Part shown: in pieces, positions 8,803-21,374 of the stretch | Numbering within the stretch: position 1 is the stretch's first letter | How the letters are laid out: every line of letters starts with the position of its first letter | Source of the DNA: Reticulitermes speratus | Taxonomy: Eukaryota > Arthropoda > Insecta > Blattodea > Rhinotermitidae | Assembly: GCA_021186555.1 (NCBI GenBank) | Contig: JAJKFL010000007.1 | Coordinates: 26,393,677 to 26,457,676, forward strand | DNA length: 64,000 nucleotides | Direction: 5' to 3' | Translations under genes and position numbers: made by a program | The notes under the pieces: model-generated | Databases searched by the model: none | The model's input: the letters and a program-made list of their open reading frames with translations, nothing else | What the model was told of the DNA's origin: nothing

Positions 8803-9688
8803 TGATTGATTATATAATTATTCATTTTAGTTTGAATGGATAAACATCTAAAAAAAGCTGGCTCTCCTGCTTGGTGTGTGCTTCAGTAAAGGAAACTCCC
8901 CTCCTCTATCAAGAGCGAAAAATTTGTAGCTTGTCAGCAAAGGAAATTGTACATTTTAATGGAATATACTATGCGACATGTTTCTTAATAAAAGTTCTTG
9001 CATGATGAATGTTAAAAACGCCACTCTCGCACGTTATCAGTTATTCTTTTCTTGACAGTTCCCTTTTAGCTTACTCCAGCTGTGTTCAGTAAATACAACA
9101 GACTTCTCAGGACTAATCGTGCATTCTGTCAATGCAGATGGTCAGTCCAGCAGTCTCTATACACTGTGAACAGTGTCGGTACTTCTGTATCATCACAGTG
9201 AAGTGTATTGCGTGCTGAGGCAATGGCTAATGCTGCTTTTGTACCTCGCAAATTGGGCAAGTGTTTGACAATAATATTCAGCTACATGCATTCGTTTCAA
9301 GGCAGTTACAGCCTAATCCTTAATGGCGGGTACTATTAAGCTGCTTGAATCATGAATATTTTGAATAGGCTGGAAGCATGAAAAGGCTACGTTTTGATAG
9401 AAGAGCTTCACTTTAAGAGCCTTCTTGGAAAGCAACATTCGAAATGGAAGAGCAGTACTGAAATATATCGCACAGATGGCTGGTGTACATATGTGAACCC
9501 AATGGCTCAATACAGGCATGTGATATATTTGTGGCAGCTGTATTGATTACGCGTTTCTTAACAATAGAAAATTTCTTAGACAGACTAATATATCGGTTTT
9601 TCAAGAAAATTTGTATAGGAATACAATATACCTAGTTGTTTAGTTGGGTAATTAGTTATGTTTTTAGTTAATTAGTTGATACACACCA
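8803..9688. other. No recognisable feature
   Basis: No supported gene. The minus-strand ORFs at 9313-9604 lack any recognisable motif. Confidence 0.6.
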
Positions 9689-9851
9689 AGAGTGCACAAA
9701 CCCCCGGCTCCAGGTCGCCTGGGTTACAGAATTTTGTACGATTGCTCCTAATATTTATTGGTTCTCAGTATGGAGCTTGCTTCATGACACCCATCTAGTG
9801 CCTAGAATTTTTAGGTGGCTCCTAGATTTTTTGAATACGTATGCATCCCTG
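9689..9851. mobile_element. hAT-like miniature element, short copy
   Basis: It begins AGTGCACAAACCCCC and ends TGGCTCCTAGATTTTTTGAA...ATCCCT. It shares both ends with the longer copy at 51252-51508 but lacks the middle. A terminal GTGCACAAA and internal box like this resemble non-autonomous hAT elements. No 8-bp target duplication is certain here. Confidence 0.5.
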
Positions 9852-9859
9852 CGTAACGT

Positions 9860-10510
9860 AATCTAGTCAGTCAGTAAGTCTGCAAGACAGCCAGCAGCCA
9901 ATCAGACAATCAGGCACCCAGTTGCTCAGTCAATATTGTAACTTACCGGGTGTTCAGAAAATCAATTAGTCAGGCCAGTCAGCAGTCATAGAGCAAGTCA
10001 ATTACTTTGTTGAGCAGCTAGCCAGTCAGTACATTACCTTTACAACCCGCAATTTATTCAGTCAGACAGTCAGTCATCCAGAAAATCAGGTACTTTGTTA
10101 AGTGTCTAGTCAGTCAGTAAATTACCTTTACAACCCGCAATTTATTCAGTCAAACAGTCAATCATCCAGCAAGTCAGGTAATTTATTAAGCAGCTAGTCA
10201 TTCAGTCAATTACCTAGACAACCAGACATTTATTCAGTCAGTCATCCAGCAAGTCAGTTACTTTGTTAAGTGTCTAGTCAGTCAGTAAATTACCTCGACA
10301 ACCAGCCATTTATTCAGTCAGTCATCCAGCAAGTCAGATACTTTTTTAAGTGTCTAGTCAGTCAGTAAATTACCTCGACAACGAGTCATTTATTCAGTCA
10401 CACAATTAGTCAACCAGTCGGCCATTCAGCAGCAGTATGCACAACCAACGAGTTGTCATGGAGTTAATTTAGTCAATCATTCGGTCAGCAAGTGAGGCAA
10501 GCATTTAAGT
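9860..10510. repeat. CAGT-rich minisatellite, 88/80-bp units
   Basis: CAGTCAGT-rich DNA with a longer period. ATTACCT recurs at 10033, 10121, 10209, 10289 and 10369, giving spacings of 88, 88, 80 and 80. Each unit contains a TTTATTCAGTCA block, a TCATCCAGCAAGTCAG block and (mostly) a GTGTCTAGTCAGTCAGTAAA block. The change from 88 to 80 is loss of eight bases (a CAGTCAAA-type octamer). The outer parts (9860-9960 and 10420-10510) are more diverged CAGT-rich sequence. Confidence 0.88.
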
Positions 10511-11890
10511 CGCAATTCATTCAGTTTTCTAAACGTATTTCACTCACTAGGAAATCAATATGTCAGCCAGACAGCTAAGTATATTGAATGTCAAACAAAC
10601 CTCAAGTCTAGATGTTGGTTCTACTGACATTATTTCAATATAAGTCTGCCCAACCTATATGAAACTTTGTCTCACTGAATTCATTAGGTGCAAAATTGAC
10701 CCCTTCTCTTTTTTTTGTTCTTTTGGTTTGTTAACGAGTACACAACAACACACAAACTAATGAAAATCGTGATCATAAAAAGTGAAAGGAGTTAAGTAGG
10801 TTTTCTATTTGTTTTGGGTGCGCGAATTCACCGATAAACACAAACTGGCGAAATGCAGTTACAAAGTAACCCCGCGTGTAGCATGAAATACAGAAGAGGT
10901 GTTTATATCGCTACACTAGATAAAGAAAAGTATCAGTTGTACATTGTCACAGTTTGGTCTATTGTAGGACTATTTAAAGACATTTTCAACTGCTGAGAAT
11001 ATAGGTTCAGATACTAATTAATAAATAATGAAATAGAACTATGTGACAGGGGGTGGACATAGTCTAATTCGAGATGTTATCCCGGGAATTACCTATAAAA
11101 CTGAGAAAAGTCGTGGAAGTACTTCATCAGGATACGCGGTCTCTTGTCTGAAATTTAAAATCGAGTAGGAGGAAATAGTGCAAATCATGTAAGCGCCAAA
11201 TTCGATATATCTGCCTCTACCACAGAATTGAACTACAGTCACTTTATTGACTGAAATATCCCGTCTCACTTCAGATACAATTACAGATCCTTACGTAACC
11301 ATATATACCTATGCATTTTGCGACTTAACGAAATACAGCATTATTAAAATTATGTCTATAAAGTAGATTATTAAATGACTCCTGTCGTTTCTGAACCACC
11401 GCTGTTAACACAGAGGAATTTGGCTACCGTGACCACGTAATTTTAATAATTCTGTATGTTATTTACTTTTAACATCGCAATTTCTCCATCCCTGTCCCAT
11501 CTAGAGCAGACAATTAATTAAAAAGGCACACCAAAATGTTTAATTTCCATTCTAAATGTCTACCCCTTGCCTTATCTTCTCACATCCACCCTCCCCATTT
11601 ACGCTTCCCTACAGATATATTAAATTAGATCAAACATTAACGTTACGGTATTCCGCGGACTGAAATTCTCCCTCCCCTGCTGGTGTCGCGATATTTTGTC
11701 GCTTTGTTTCAGAGACATGAGATTAATTAACGTAGAGAACAAAGTCGCGGTAAGATGAGTCCAGATAGCAAAACACTATGGAACTGTTCACTGCAAAAGC
11801 GACATATCGCTCCGCTAAAACGCATGTTGGTTGAGAAGGCAAGCGTGTAATCAGAATTGTAATGTGAGGGTCTTAGAGCATTGTCATATC
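10511..11890. other. No recognisable feature
   Basis: AT-rich sequence. No ORF with a recognisable domain and no clear repeat. Confidence 0.6.
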
Positions 11891-11950
11891 TCACGCTGTT
11901 AGTCGCCGAACTGTAACCACGGCGGTCCGGGTTTAATCCCAGGTCAGTCT
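11891..11950 (+). mobile_element. SINE family C head fragment
   Basis: GCTGTTAGTCGCCG and GGGTTTAATCCCAGGTCAG match the tRNA-like head of the family C SINE at 52828, including its box B region. The body is missing, so this is a short relic. Confidence 0.6.
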
Positions 11951-12075
11951 GTGTGTCAATTGTGATGGGCATGGCGATATTGTAAAGACTCTAATCCGAG
12001 TACTTTAGTTGTTCTTCATCAGCATCATTCCAACAATGCTCTACACTCTTTCTTTCGTCTATCACCGAACCTAAA

Positions 12076-12335
12076 AGTAAAGCAATCCCATTACAGGCCT
12101 GGACATGCCCTTAGGTTTCCAGGAGGATGAGGCTCCCAGATTTATAGACAATCGGCATATGAAGGTGGTAAGGTTGTCAGCCGTAGGCACCGGCCGCCTT
12201 AACCACCCAGGAAATATTCCTGGTACTCATTTCTGTTAGAGGCTGAGTCGACCCCAGTGCCGCAGTCGGCCGGAAGGATTACGTCAATGAAAAATACCAA
12301 TTACACCATCGGGAATCTAACCCGCTATCACCGAC
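12076..12335 (-). mobile_element. tRNA-derived SINE, family B
   Basis: A minus-strand copy reads from a degraded box B (GGGAATCTAACCCGC on plus, about 12310) through CATTTCTGTTAGAGG, GGCCGCCTTAACCACC and GACAATCGGCATATGAAGG to CAGGCCTGGACATGCC. The first part of the tRNA head is lost. The body keeps the CAGAAATGAGTACCAGG segment missing from the 5692 copy. Confidence 0.85.
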
Positions 12336-14042
12336 CCTATATAATATAATCTTAGCAACTGAGAGCGTTGTTAAATAAGGCATGCTTGTGAGAATCACAA
12401 TCGCAGGCCCAGGTCAGTAACAGACTCACAAACACACAGATTAGGTATTTAGGTTTAGTTGTATAAATAATGACTTCCGAGTCTTCTGTACAGAAAAGCG
12501 AACGAAACGTATCATATAACTGTAAGGTAGCTGTAACTCAAGAATTTATACCTACAATTTAGTTTCTATACCTATATAAAAGTTGTACATATATTATTTA
12601 TACACTCAACTTATCAACAAACTTTTCCATTTTATTGAAACTTCCGATTTAGGTACATATCCAAATTTCGCCTTCGATTTCTTGTTCCAGCTGGTTAGTA
12701 TCTTATCTTTGTTTTAGGGGGAAAATGACTTCTTTGCACCTAACGGTGTTTAGTAAACATTCGTTACCCTTTGCAGAAAGACAATCTTCAAGTCACAAGG
12801 TGACACAAGACATTAATTATCCAGTACATTATGACGCAAATCACTGTATTCTGGATGCCGTGTAAAAGTTCGCGTAATTTTTGTTTGCCCTACACCGCTG
12901 TTTATGACGGTGTTAATCAACTTACGATGTTACATTCCTATTTTATTAGATAACGAAGTTCCGAAAGTGAACTTTGTCACAAATGTCTGTCTTATAATCC
13001 GTCTGAGCGTTGTCAACGTGGGAGTAATGAAAAATAGGGGCCTGGTCGTGAAGTACAAAATATGAAAAACGTATATGAAAAAGAAAATAAGGTTTTAGAG
13101 ACAAAAGAGGTGATAGACAACTTGAGAATTTCAGGCATTTACTGATATCTGTCTGCATTTATCTTCTGCTATGTACTTCTGTGAGGATCCTTTCGCGCGC
13201 CGTCTAAACAGCTGCGACTCTATTGTCTTGTGAAATATAGGCCTTCTCTGCTCCCCTCCGCATGCATCTAGCTAACAACTCCTAGAGTGAGCCTAATTAA
13301 GAACCTGTAATCGGCTTCTTGGCACTTTGCTTAAGACGTGAAGAGAGACAAAGAGAGACTTATCAAAAGATCAAAGCCGGGGAACTAACATACCTTTTGG
13401 TATTCGTCCTTACTCTTTACAAGGGAGAAGTTCTGATGGCAGAGGAAGAAGTCTCGGAATATTAAAAGAACACGACTGAGTGGTTAGAGTTAGCAGGTAC
13501 CGTTCAAATAGCACTTAAAGTAATGTAACTTAACATTGATTAGTGGTGCAAGTAACTAAATCCCCTGCTAATAATATCTTCACCGATAGTTATTTTGGTT
13601 CGCAGGAAATTTCTCGCTTTACTTTAACCCATTCACAAAATTACACAATTGGCTCCCATCTTGAGCCAGTTGAATCCAGTCAATAACTTCACCCCACACT
13701 TCATGAAGTTTCGCTTTGATTTTTGACATTTAAGAAGCTATATATGACAGTCGTTTTACAGTCTAAACAGAGAAACAATGGGCTTGTAAGCCCGAAACCA
13801 TCCCCGGGCATGGGCCTACAACTGCTTTTGCCTGTGCTGTATTTTTCTGTGCAGGTTTATACCTTCTAACAGACCTATCGTTCACCCAAGGGTGTCTATC
13901 TGTCTATCATTTTTCATAGATTCAGAATGACTGATGGACTCTGAAAACTTCATCTGTCCTAATCCATAAAAGACTAAGAAGATAATATACTGAATGTGCA
14001 AATTAAAGCCTCTTTTATACGAATTCTAATCTCAACTAGGCA
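12336..14042. other. No gene
   Basis: The only structured site I saw is GGGCT/AGCCC followed by GAAACC near 13778-13796. It has no CTGA partner and was not accepted as the hairpin family. Confidence 0.55.
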
Positions 14043-14412
14043 TGGTGGTGGTAGTAGTAGTAAAAGTAGTAGTAGTAGTATAAGGTTAAGCAATCCCTGC
14101 ACAAACCTGGATAGGTCCTGAGAGTTCGAGGAGGCTGAGGTTCCCAAATTTCAAGACAATCGGCACATGAAAATGGTAAGGTTGTCAGTTTTAAGCACCG
14201 GCTAACTTTATCCTCCCCCCTCCGAGGAAATACTGCTGGTACTCATTTCTGTTAGAGGTCCTGTTGGCCCCAGGGCCATAGTGCGGCCGGAAGGATTATG
14301 TCAATACCATCGAATCGAACCCTCGACCTTCCGGCTTGTAGAACAGTATCTCAACCAATTGCGCTACCGCGTGCCCTCAATAGTAGTAGTAGTGGTAGTA
14401 GTAGTGGTAGTA
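14043..14412. repeat. (TAG)n microsatellite split by a SINE
   Basis: TAGTAG runs at 14049-14080 and 14381-14412 lie on each side of a family B SINE, so the SINE appears to have landed inside a trinucleotide array. The low complexity makes its target duplication unreadable. Confidence 0.75.
14081..14378 (-). mobile_element. tRNA-derived SINE, family B
   Basis: Minus strand. The head near 14378-14305 has GCGGTAGCGCAATTGGTTGAG and a box B region GGTTCGATTCG. The body follows with GGCCGGAAGG... landmarks, ACAGAAATGAGTACCAG, and CATTTTCATGTGCCGATTG. It is near full length and has an altered CCCCCCTCC stretch at 14215. Confidence 0.9.
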
Positions 14413-16454
14413 ATAACGACAACAGTCTAACATCTCACTGCATACACATGAATGTAATCCCAGTGGTTTGCAACGGTCAAATTATGCAAGAGACCCTGAC
14501 CGTACGTATAAAGAGTGCACCTAAAACGTTGGGACAAAGTCAGGAGTGAGTTCCCACACCAAAACAGGAAAAAAAGTTCGTATCCATATACGTCCGCAAA
14601 CACTTCGTTTTCCAGGTGTAGACCAACAACCTGTTGTCTTCAATCCTTTAGTTTTCTTATCTGTGAGGACACTTAAAACCGCTAGTGTATTCAGCTCCAA
14701 TTTACTCATAAAATGAAGACACTTCACCAGCACACTTTATTTATGCCTGTCACGCCATTATCAACCGCCCCAGACCTTTGAAAGCGTGCGACAGTCCATG
14801 ATCAGACGTGTACATGTGTGGGTTGATTCAAGTGGAGGACATTTTGAACATTTTTTTTGTAAAACAATAATAACTGTACAGTTACTAAATTTGGAACGTG
14901 TGTGATGAATGCATTATGTCAGTTGTAAGTAACATGTGACATAGTTAAAGTATTTATTGCTGGATGTAATATTTAAGTTAAACTGAGATACCACTAATTT
15001 CCGTACGTCTGTTTATATGAACCTTTTTGTCTTTGCTTTGATGTGAAGAACTAACTCCTGAAATTTGCCCAAACATCTTAGGTAGATACATCCCGTTGTG
15101 CTGTCATAACTATACACTTGCTAGAAAATCACAGTCAAACACAACAATTGATTTATTGTCTTAGTATTTTTGATATACTCTGTACATTCATAACCATAAA
15201 GGAAGAAATTCACAGGCCTCCCGTGTTAGCTGCCTCAGTCTGATGTATACATTTCACTAAGCCAGCTGTTTTCTTACGCTTAGAACGACATAAATGTACT
15301 AAATTCATTAGTAAATATTTATTTTTCTATCAGATATCTTATAAACTTAATTACAATATCCAATATTCTCACCTAATTTGTTTAAACATATTTCATGCCC
15401 ATTACACTACCATGGATCTTTCTTTTCTCCTCCCTGTTTTACTGTTGTTAGTTATTGCAAGACAACCACTTACGTCACTTTTCAAGCCATTTATTGCTGC
15501 CTGTTAGCTTTTCTTTTTCCTTTTTTATTTATTACCCTTTGCTTTATAGTTGTAGTCTTTTGTTTTGATTTTTCCCTATTATCTAATTAGCCTTATGTCC
15601 GCTGAGTCATCTCACAAATAATAGAGGGCATTATTATTATTATTATTATTATTATATTTCAAGTTCGTAATTTCAAGTAAATGCTTCCTTACGTTACTTT
15701 AAGTCACAATGTGAGCCGGCTTGTATGCAGCAGAGCAGGAAAGCCGGACGTGATAAGTACAGTACTGTGTGAAGAGTCTAACTCTATTCCTTTCTGAACG
15801 AAGTGAATCATGTTTGACACACAGAACTCTAGTTCAAAGTGAAGTTGACAAAGAGCAGCATATAGAACCAATACAATTCAGATTAAAAATTACGTGTCTG
15901 GTGGTTTTATAGCCCGCAGTAACAGGGACAGACACTGTGGGCTTGGAATCAAGGGTGCTGCTTGTTCTGTTGGCTTCATTCCACTTAACATGGCTTGCGT
16001 GCTTTCTCAACACCTCGCTTCTACTGGGAATTAAACCCCCTCTTGGTGCTCTCACAGAATCCTATTTTCTTTCTTTCTTTTTCTCCCTTTCCTTTTTCAC
16101 TAAGTGTTTCATTTTATGCCTTAATTTCTGTTTCTTTCTCTCTGTCCTTAATTTCGATGCCTCCTTTTTCTCTTTGTCTTTCAATTCTTGATTCTTTCCT
16201 TGTTTCCTTCTTCTCCTTTTGTTCTTTCCTTAATATTTTGTTCACTTCATACTTATTCTTTCGTTTAATTAATTATTCATTCAATTATTTTATTCCTTAG
16301 TTCTCTAGTATACGGAGACTATTACATCATGGCAGCCTCAGACTTGTAAGGGTAAAACTACATCCATTTTTTATTTCACGAAATTTACATTCGTAAATTA
16401 GTAACTAACTCTCTTAGTATATAAACAGTCGCTTCTAAACATATTCTTCTTCGT
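14413..16454. other. No gene; (ATT)n at 15631-15655; CT-rich tract at 16050-16300
   Basis: A short ATT microsatellite and a long pyrimidine-rich stretch (CTTTCTTTCTTT and relatives) create serine/phenylalanine-rich frames that are not convincing genes. Nothing else recognised. Confidence 0.6.
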
Positions 16455-16730
16455 CTCATTACTCCTCTTTTTTTTTCTATGGCTCGACAGCCCCCAGGGG
16501 GCCTAGGACTCCTCATTGTTCAAGGTTTCGCGATCACACTCAGACACACCACACTCGGTAGGACTCCACTGGACGAGTGACCAGCCCGTCGCAGAGACCT
16601 CTACCTGACAACACACAAAACTTACAATAGACAGACATCCATGTCCCCGGCGAGATTCGAACCCACAATCCCAGCAAGCGAGCGGCCGTAGATCCACGCC
16701 TAAGACCGCGCGGCCACTCATTACTCCTCT
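16455..16730 (-). mobile_element. tRNA(Leu)-like SINE, family A, no extra module
   Basis: An exact 14-bp TSD, CTCATTACTCCTCT (16455-16468 and 16717-16730), brackets a minus-strand SINE of about 248 bp with a poly-T (3' tail) at 16467-16476. The head has GGCCGCGCGGTCTTAGGCG and box B GGGTTCGAATCTC. Body follows head directly, so this is the basic form of the family. The exact duplication suggests a fairly recent insertion. Confidence 0.95.
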
Positions 16731-17182
16731 ACTTCTTGATATTCACGTATAATGGCTGTTCATTCTGAATTTCTCTCTCTAATAGACACTACACCATACC
16801 GTCTAACACAGAACAATGTCGCCTACCCCGCCAACTTCGACACATCAGCAGAGCGGGTCACCAAGGATGATTTCTCTCAGGCATTATGTCTTCTTGGACT
16901 GCTTGGCCCTCTGCCACACAATTTTTCTTAAAAAAAACTTAAGAAAACCATGAGGATCGTCAGAATACGTGGTAACCCGACCGAGATTCGATCTCGGAAG
17001 GAACAGAATTCAACTTTTAAGCCAGCGTTTTTAGCTACGTTGTTTTAAGTGAATGTTTCTCGAAATCGGAACCCTAATTTAAACACTGCAAGTGTTACAG
17101 TAACTGAATTACCATCTGATCGATGGAGCAATAATGATGATAATGTGAGTGATAACTGAAGATGGTATTGCAAAGAACTAGC

Positions 17183-17242
17183 CGATCTCAGTGGCCGTGC
17201 GGTCTAAGGCGTGGGTCTTCGTCCGCTCGCTTACTAGGATTG
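17183..17242 (+). mobile_element. SINE family A head fragment
   Basis: GCCGATCTCAGTGGCCGTGC, then GGTCTAAGGCGTGGG and CGCTCGCTTACTAGGATTGT match the tRNA-like head and stop just before box B. There is no body. Confidence 0.8.
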
Positions 17243-17557
17243 TATATACACGTATCAGTGTACAGAAAACTGGCCTATGACATAAAATATAAACCTTATT
17301 TAAGCTTATAAACTTCATTTTAAGAACGAATTTTTAAAATATGTAACCGAATATATAGTTTTGTGCATGAAAACGTACAGTGATAGGGCTATGTGGAAAC
17401 AGAAACCTGTGCAACTGAAAGACAGACTTAATTTCTCATCTGAAGGATTTTTATGTAGTAAACCCAAAAACGTTAAGTAGGAAGTACAAATTATTAAGCT
17501 CCTCATTATATGATTTTCTCCTGTTGCTTCTTGTCCCTTTACGTCAAAACATTCTGT

Positions 17558-17652
17558 CCAACAAATTTTGTCTCAGAAAGCCTCTGTGTATGTCCTCCTT
17601 TCAGCCAACAAATTTTCTCTTCAAAATCTGCCTGTTTATGTTCTCCTTTCAG
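17558..17652 (+). repeat. Imperfect 47-bp tandem duplication
   Basis: CCAACAAATTTT... followed by TGTCCTCCTTTCAG occurs twice in a row (17558-17604 and 17605-17652) with several differences. Confidence 0.7.
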
Positions 17653-18994
17653 ACCCAGAAACAACCTTTCATACCCATAAGAATTACAATATATATTTTG
17701 CATATTTTAATCTTACTTAATCACATCGGACACGGACAAATAGGCCTGAAATTTCTCCGTTAAATCTCTCTTTATGCACCTTAAAAAAAAGTGTGGTCCT
17801 GGTCCACAGAAAACAGAAATCGTTCTGCAGCTTCATAAGATGTATCGGATTTATATAGGCTGTGGGATCGAGAGGAATCATTCATGGTACTGACAAAAAT
17901 GATAAAATTTGATCGGTCCCGTATAGTAAGCCGTGACATATCAAGACAGTTAAAATTGTAGAAAGTGTTGAGTCTTTATAACGACAGCGATGAAGAATAA
18001 TTTTTAAAAAATTTATCAATATTGTCGTACCATGTGCCATTAAACATTGAAGACGGTCGCAAAGGCTTTTTTTCTAATGCATTTCTGAAAACCTTGTCTT
18101 TAAATTATTTACAAAAAACTTGAGTGTTAAAAATTAATATACTCTGTTCTGCATTCCCATTCCAGCTTTGGCTTATCTAAATCCCTTATTTTTTTTCAGT
18201 AAAATGTCGAATGGGAATACGACAAAGTCACAAAACACAACATGAACATCCATGCTCCGACTGCAATTATAACAGACCGTTATAAAGCATCTGAGCATTT
18301 CAAGTTTATCACTCTAAGGATGTAAGTAAAACGTTCTAAAAGAAACGTTAGATCCAAAGATTAAGCGAAGAATGCAGAAAAATACATAATGGTGCCAGTC
18401 ATGATATATATTATAAGCTCCTAATATTGTAGAACAATTAAATCAGGAAATATCTCTGGCCTCTACGTTCCGCTCTGATGGAATAAACTCCTAAGGACGG
18501 TGTGAAACACCCACAAATATGCAACTGCTAGCCTCTACTTTAACAATTACGTAAGCTGATTAATTATTTGTACGATTTGTATTCGAAATACGCATGGGTC
18601 CTGCGTCTGTCAGTATCAGAATATTCCGAGTTTCTTTATTTATTTTAACCCAGTGGGACAAAGACTGAAATAACACTTCAAGATACGTCGTCACCTTCAG
18701 TTCCTGCAAACTACTCACTTCGCCGTATATGCTAGTTGAAATATACAGGGCATTTAAATAATCTGTGAGTACAATCGTACTATTTTATTGTGGCCGTGGT
18801 CCTGATCAAGAGGGGAGGAAATGGAGGAGTGGTGGGATGAGGCAAGTTGAAAACACGACATCGCCAGTAGGACAGTCACCGATAGCTTAGACAGAGATAT
18901 GTGGGAAAATATAAACCATTAATATATTTTATTCGTAACTAATAAGGATATACTTCGTTGCCTCAGCTTTAATTATGTCATTTATTATACGGTG
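17653..18994. other. No gene
   Basis: Nothing supported. About 35 bases near 18226-18262 resemble the family A SINE module (AACATCCATGC) but are too short to call. Confidence 0.55.
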
Positions 18995-19075
18995 ACAGGA
19001 TTATAAGAATCGCAACACGTTTCGGCCTGAAGATGGCCTGAATAATATAAGCCGAAACCTGTTTTTTAATCTTAT
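18995..19075 (+). other. Hammerhead-like hairpin in a palindromic context
   Basis: CTGAAGA, T, GGC, a 13-nt loop, GCC, GAAAC (19027-19056), then CTGT. The flanks are also inverted: AACACGTTTCGGC on the left mirrors GCCGAAACCTGTTT on the right. Both arms of a very short foldback may be present. Confidence 0.5.
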
Positions 19076-20206
19076 ATACGTAAAATAAATAAAGGAATAA
19101 AGCCGTGTGAACGACAATAAATCTACATTTTTAATCACTATTTACCCTACAATTTATTAATATATTACCACGCAGTGCTCTTACGTCATCGGCAAATTGT
19201 CCCTGTTCACGGCAGGAAGGCGTGTAGGGGGAAAGTAAATATGCCGCCACTAATTTCAAACCTCGGCACTAAATGAAGGCGAATGATTAGGTTCACGTTA
19301 CATCACTGGACGTGTCAACAGTCACTACCTTCTTTTGGACTGTGTAAAATAATCACACTTTAATATTGGCGCCTTACAACAGCTGGTGTTTTATCTTGTC
19401 ATTATTATTGCATTGAAGTTCCTACAGTGGAATTCTGTCACACGCAGCTTTCAACAAATTGAACTTCGCACAACGTGAGAGACACTTCTGAGAATGGACT
19501 CGACCACGTTTACTGCGCAGCTAATCCCAGCGGCCACCATACAATAGCAAGGCAGGGGTTACTTAACAGTCTGTCACTGCGCAGTATGAAGGAAGTGATA
19601 AAGCGATACATATTCTTAATCGATATAGCAGACTTCGGTGATTGATCCAGAAGCAGTCTGTACTACAGACACACTCAACGCAAATACATGACTATTTCTT
19701 GGTTTCTTTTTCAAAATATGACGAACCGCTTTACAGATATTTTGAAGACTGTAACAGATAACAGTTTATCTGTCTCCGTCTTTATAAAATTACATAACGA
19801 TTCTAGTAAGAAGTAGGACACAAAACAATGTACTGACTGTGAATAAGAGAGGACTGAGAATAATGAAACCCGAGACAAATCTCTGTGAAAGAGGGGGAAT
19901 GTGAAATAAGACAGGGAAATACTGAGATAAAGGAGGAGCAAAGGACTCTAGAACTAAAATTGAAATAATTAGCATACCATTTTCTCTTCCTTCTTCCTGA
20001 CAATTCTTCTTATTACACGCTTTTGAAATTCACTTTCCAAGTCAAAACCTGTTCCATTTTCAACTCCGTATACTGCTATATTGTATTCTGTTCCAAGTAA
20101 TAAAAGACTGGGATAAAGATAAATTCTAGCTTCTTGTAAGTTTTGACACATAAGGACGGCTTGTTCCCCAGAAATCAAGATACATACCTGCCCCAGTAAT
20201 AGCAGC
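19076..20206. other. No recognisable feature
   Basis: No ORF with a domain and no clear repeat. Confidence 0.6.
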
Positions 20207-20245
20207 GATAGTAGTAGTAGTAGCAGCAGCCAACGTAGCAGTAGT
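20207..20245. repeat. (TAG/CAG)n microsatellite
   Basis: Short trinucleotide TAG/CAG run. Confidence 0.8.
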
Positions 20246-20310
20246 TGTAGTAATGATATCTACTTGCCGAGGACTGACAAATATGATACTAAATGAGAAC
20301 CAATTGTCTT

Positions 20311-20395
20311 TTGGACTTTGTCCATCGTCCTGGATAAAATATAAAAATATAAAACCACGACGTTTCGGAAGATGGCTCTTCTTCCGTTTTCAGGT
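20311..20395 (-). other. Hammerhead-like hairpin with downstream GACGATGGAC motif
   Basis: Minus strand: flanking TCAC pairs with GTGG; CTGAAAA (the expected G is A), C, a perfect six-pair stem GGAAGA/TCTTCC, then GAAAC, GTC, GTGG. About 30 bases downstream, after a T-rich spacer, comes CCAGGACGATGGACAAAGTC (20333-20314). The same order is seen at 1720-1979 and 5575-5627. Confidence 0.55.
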
Positions 20396-20521
20396 GATGG
20401 GAGGGGAGACACCTACTCGAATGAGTCCCTTACATCGAGCTAATCCCAATCACTGGACAACCTGTTATATAGTTAATAATTACGTACCAACGAATGCACT
20501 ACACTCTTTTTATGATTTCAG

Positions 20522-20564
20522 TACCTACATATGTTTCGGCACATTTTGTGCCATCCTCAAGGTT
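20522..20564 (-). other. Hammerhead-like hairpin
   Basis: ACC, TTGAGGA, T, stem GGCACA/TGTGCC (3-nt loop), GAAAC, ATAT, GTA, GGT. The flanks ACC and GGT pair. The first core C is U. Confidence 0.55.
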
Positions 20565-20616
20565 TCCGTCGAAAGTTCACAATCCTAATGCATCGGGTTC
20601 ACTTTCACAATACGTA

Positions 20617-20783
20617 ACTCTTGCCGGTATTCATTTCTGTTAGAGGCTGAGTCGACCTCAGGGCCATAGTGCGACCGAAACGATTATGTCAGTGAAAAAT
20701 TCCAGTGACACCATCGGGAATCGAACCCGCGACGTTCCGGTTTGTAGCGCAGTGCCTCAACCAACTGCGCCACCGCGCCACCG
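20617..20783 (-). mobile_element. tRNA-derived SINE, family B, 3'-truncated
   Basis: Minus strand. It has a well-kept head (20783 downward) with GCGGTGGCGCAGTTGGTTGAG and box B GCGGGTTCGATTCCCG, continuing through CATTGACATAATC-like and GTCGACTCAGCC sequence and stopping at ACAGAAATGAATACCGG. The 3' half is missing. Confidence 0.88.
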
Positions 20784-21144
20784 GATGACAGATAAGTAAA
20801 TATGGAGCTTTTGTGGAACGATATTTTGTGATAAATTAAGTCGCAGAGAAGCCTCTAGTAGTGTCAAGTTCACGGAGAATCCCACAAGAAGAACTGCTCT
20901 GGGGGCAAACCCGGGGCTAAAATGGTGAAAATCCGGCTACTGGATTCCTGAGCTAAGGTACAGGCACAGATTATGGTGATGAACCTTTAGATTTCATTAC
21001 AAAAGGGAATTAAAATTGGCGGTTTGATGACAATTCTACGTTACAATATCAATAACGAGATATCGTCCATGTGGCATAATACCAATACCGTGTAAATAAT
21101 AATGCATTGTACGTGTAAGCATAAACCAGCCATGCATACAAGAG
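20784..21144. other. No recognisable feature
   Basis: No supported gene or repeat. Confidence 0.6.
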
Positions 21145-21346
21145 ATGCAAATCGCAACCAAAGTAGTCATTATACATTTTTGTATTTCCAACATTTTTCG
21201 ACCGCGTTAGGTCGTCATCAATGAGTTATGTAAGCAAAACATTGTAAGATACCCACGGTGATAGGTCTAATTTGTACAGTTCTAAATTTGTAAACCGAAT
21301 GTTGTACCTACAGAACTAACCTAACGAGGCCGAAACACGTTGCAGA
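21145..21346. mobile_element. Short inverted-repeat element with hammerhead-like hairpin
   Basis: The left arm, read on minus from 21222, has TTGATGA, C, stem GACC/GGTC, GAAAAATGTTGG. The right arm on plus (21318-21346) has CTAACGAGGCCGAAACACGTTG. Arms align over about 30 bp (ACCTAACG...GAAA...GTTG). It is small and degraded but matches the architecture at 523, 1720 and 7765. Confidence 0.5.
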
Positions 21347-21374
21347 TGAAAAAGACAGATAAAAGTAATATTGA

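Noticed and set aside
13771..13800. GGGCT/AGCCC hairpin followed by GAAACC as a hammerhead-like copy
   Set aside because: No CTGANGA box precedes the stem and no flanking stem was found.
18226..18262. Short family A SINE module fragment
   Set aside because: Only about 35 bases of loose similarity.
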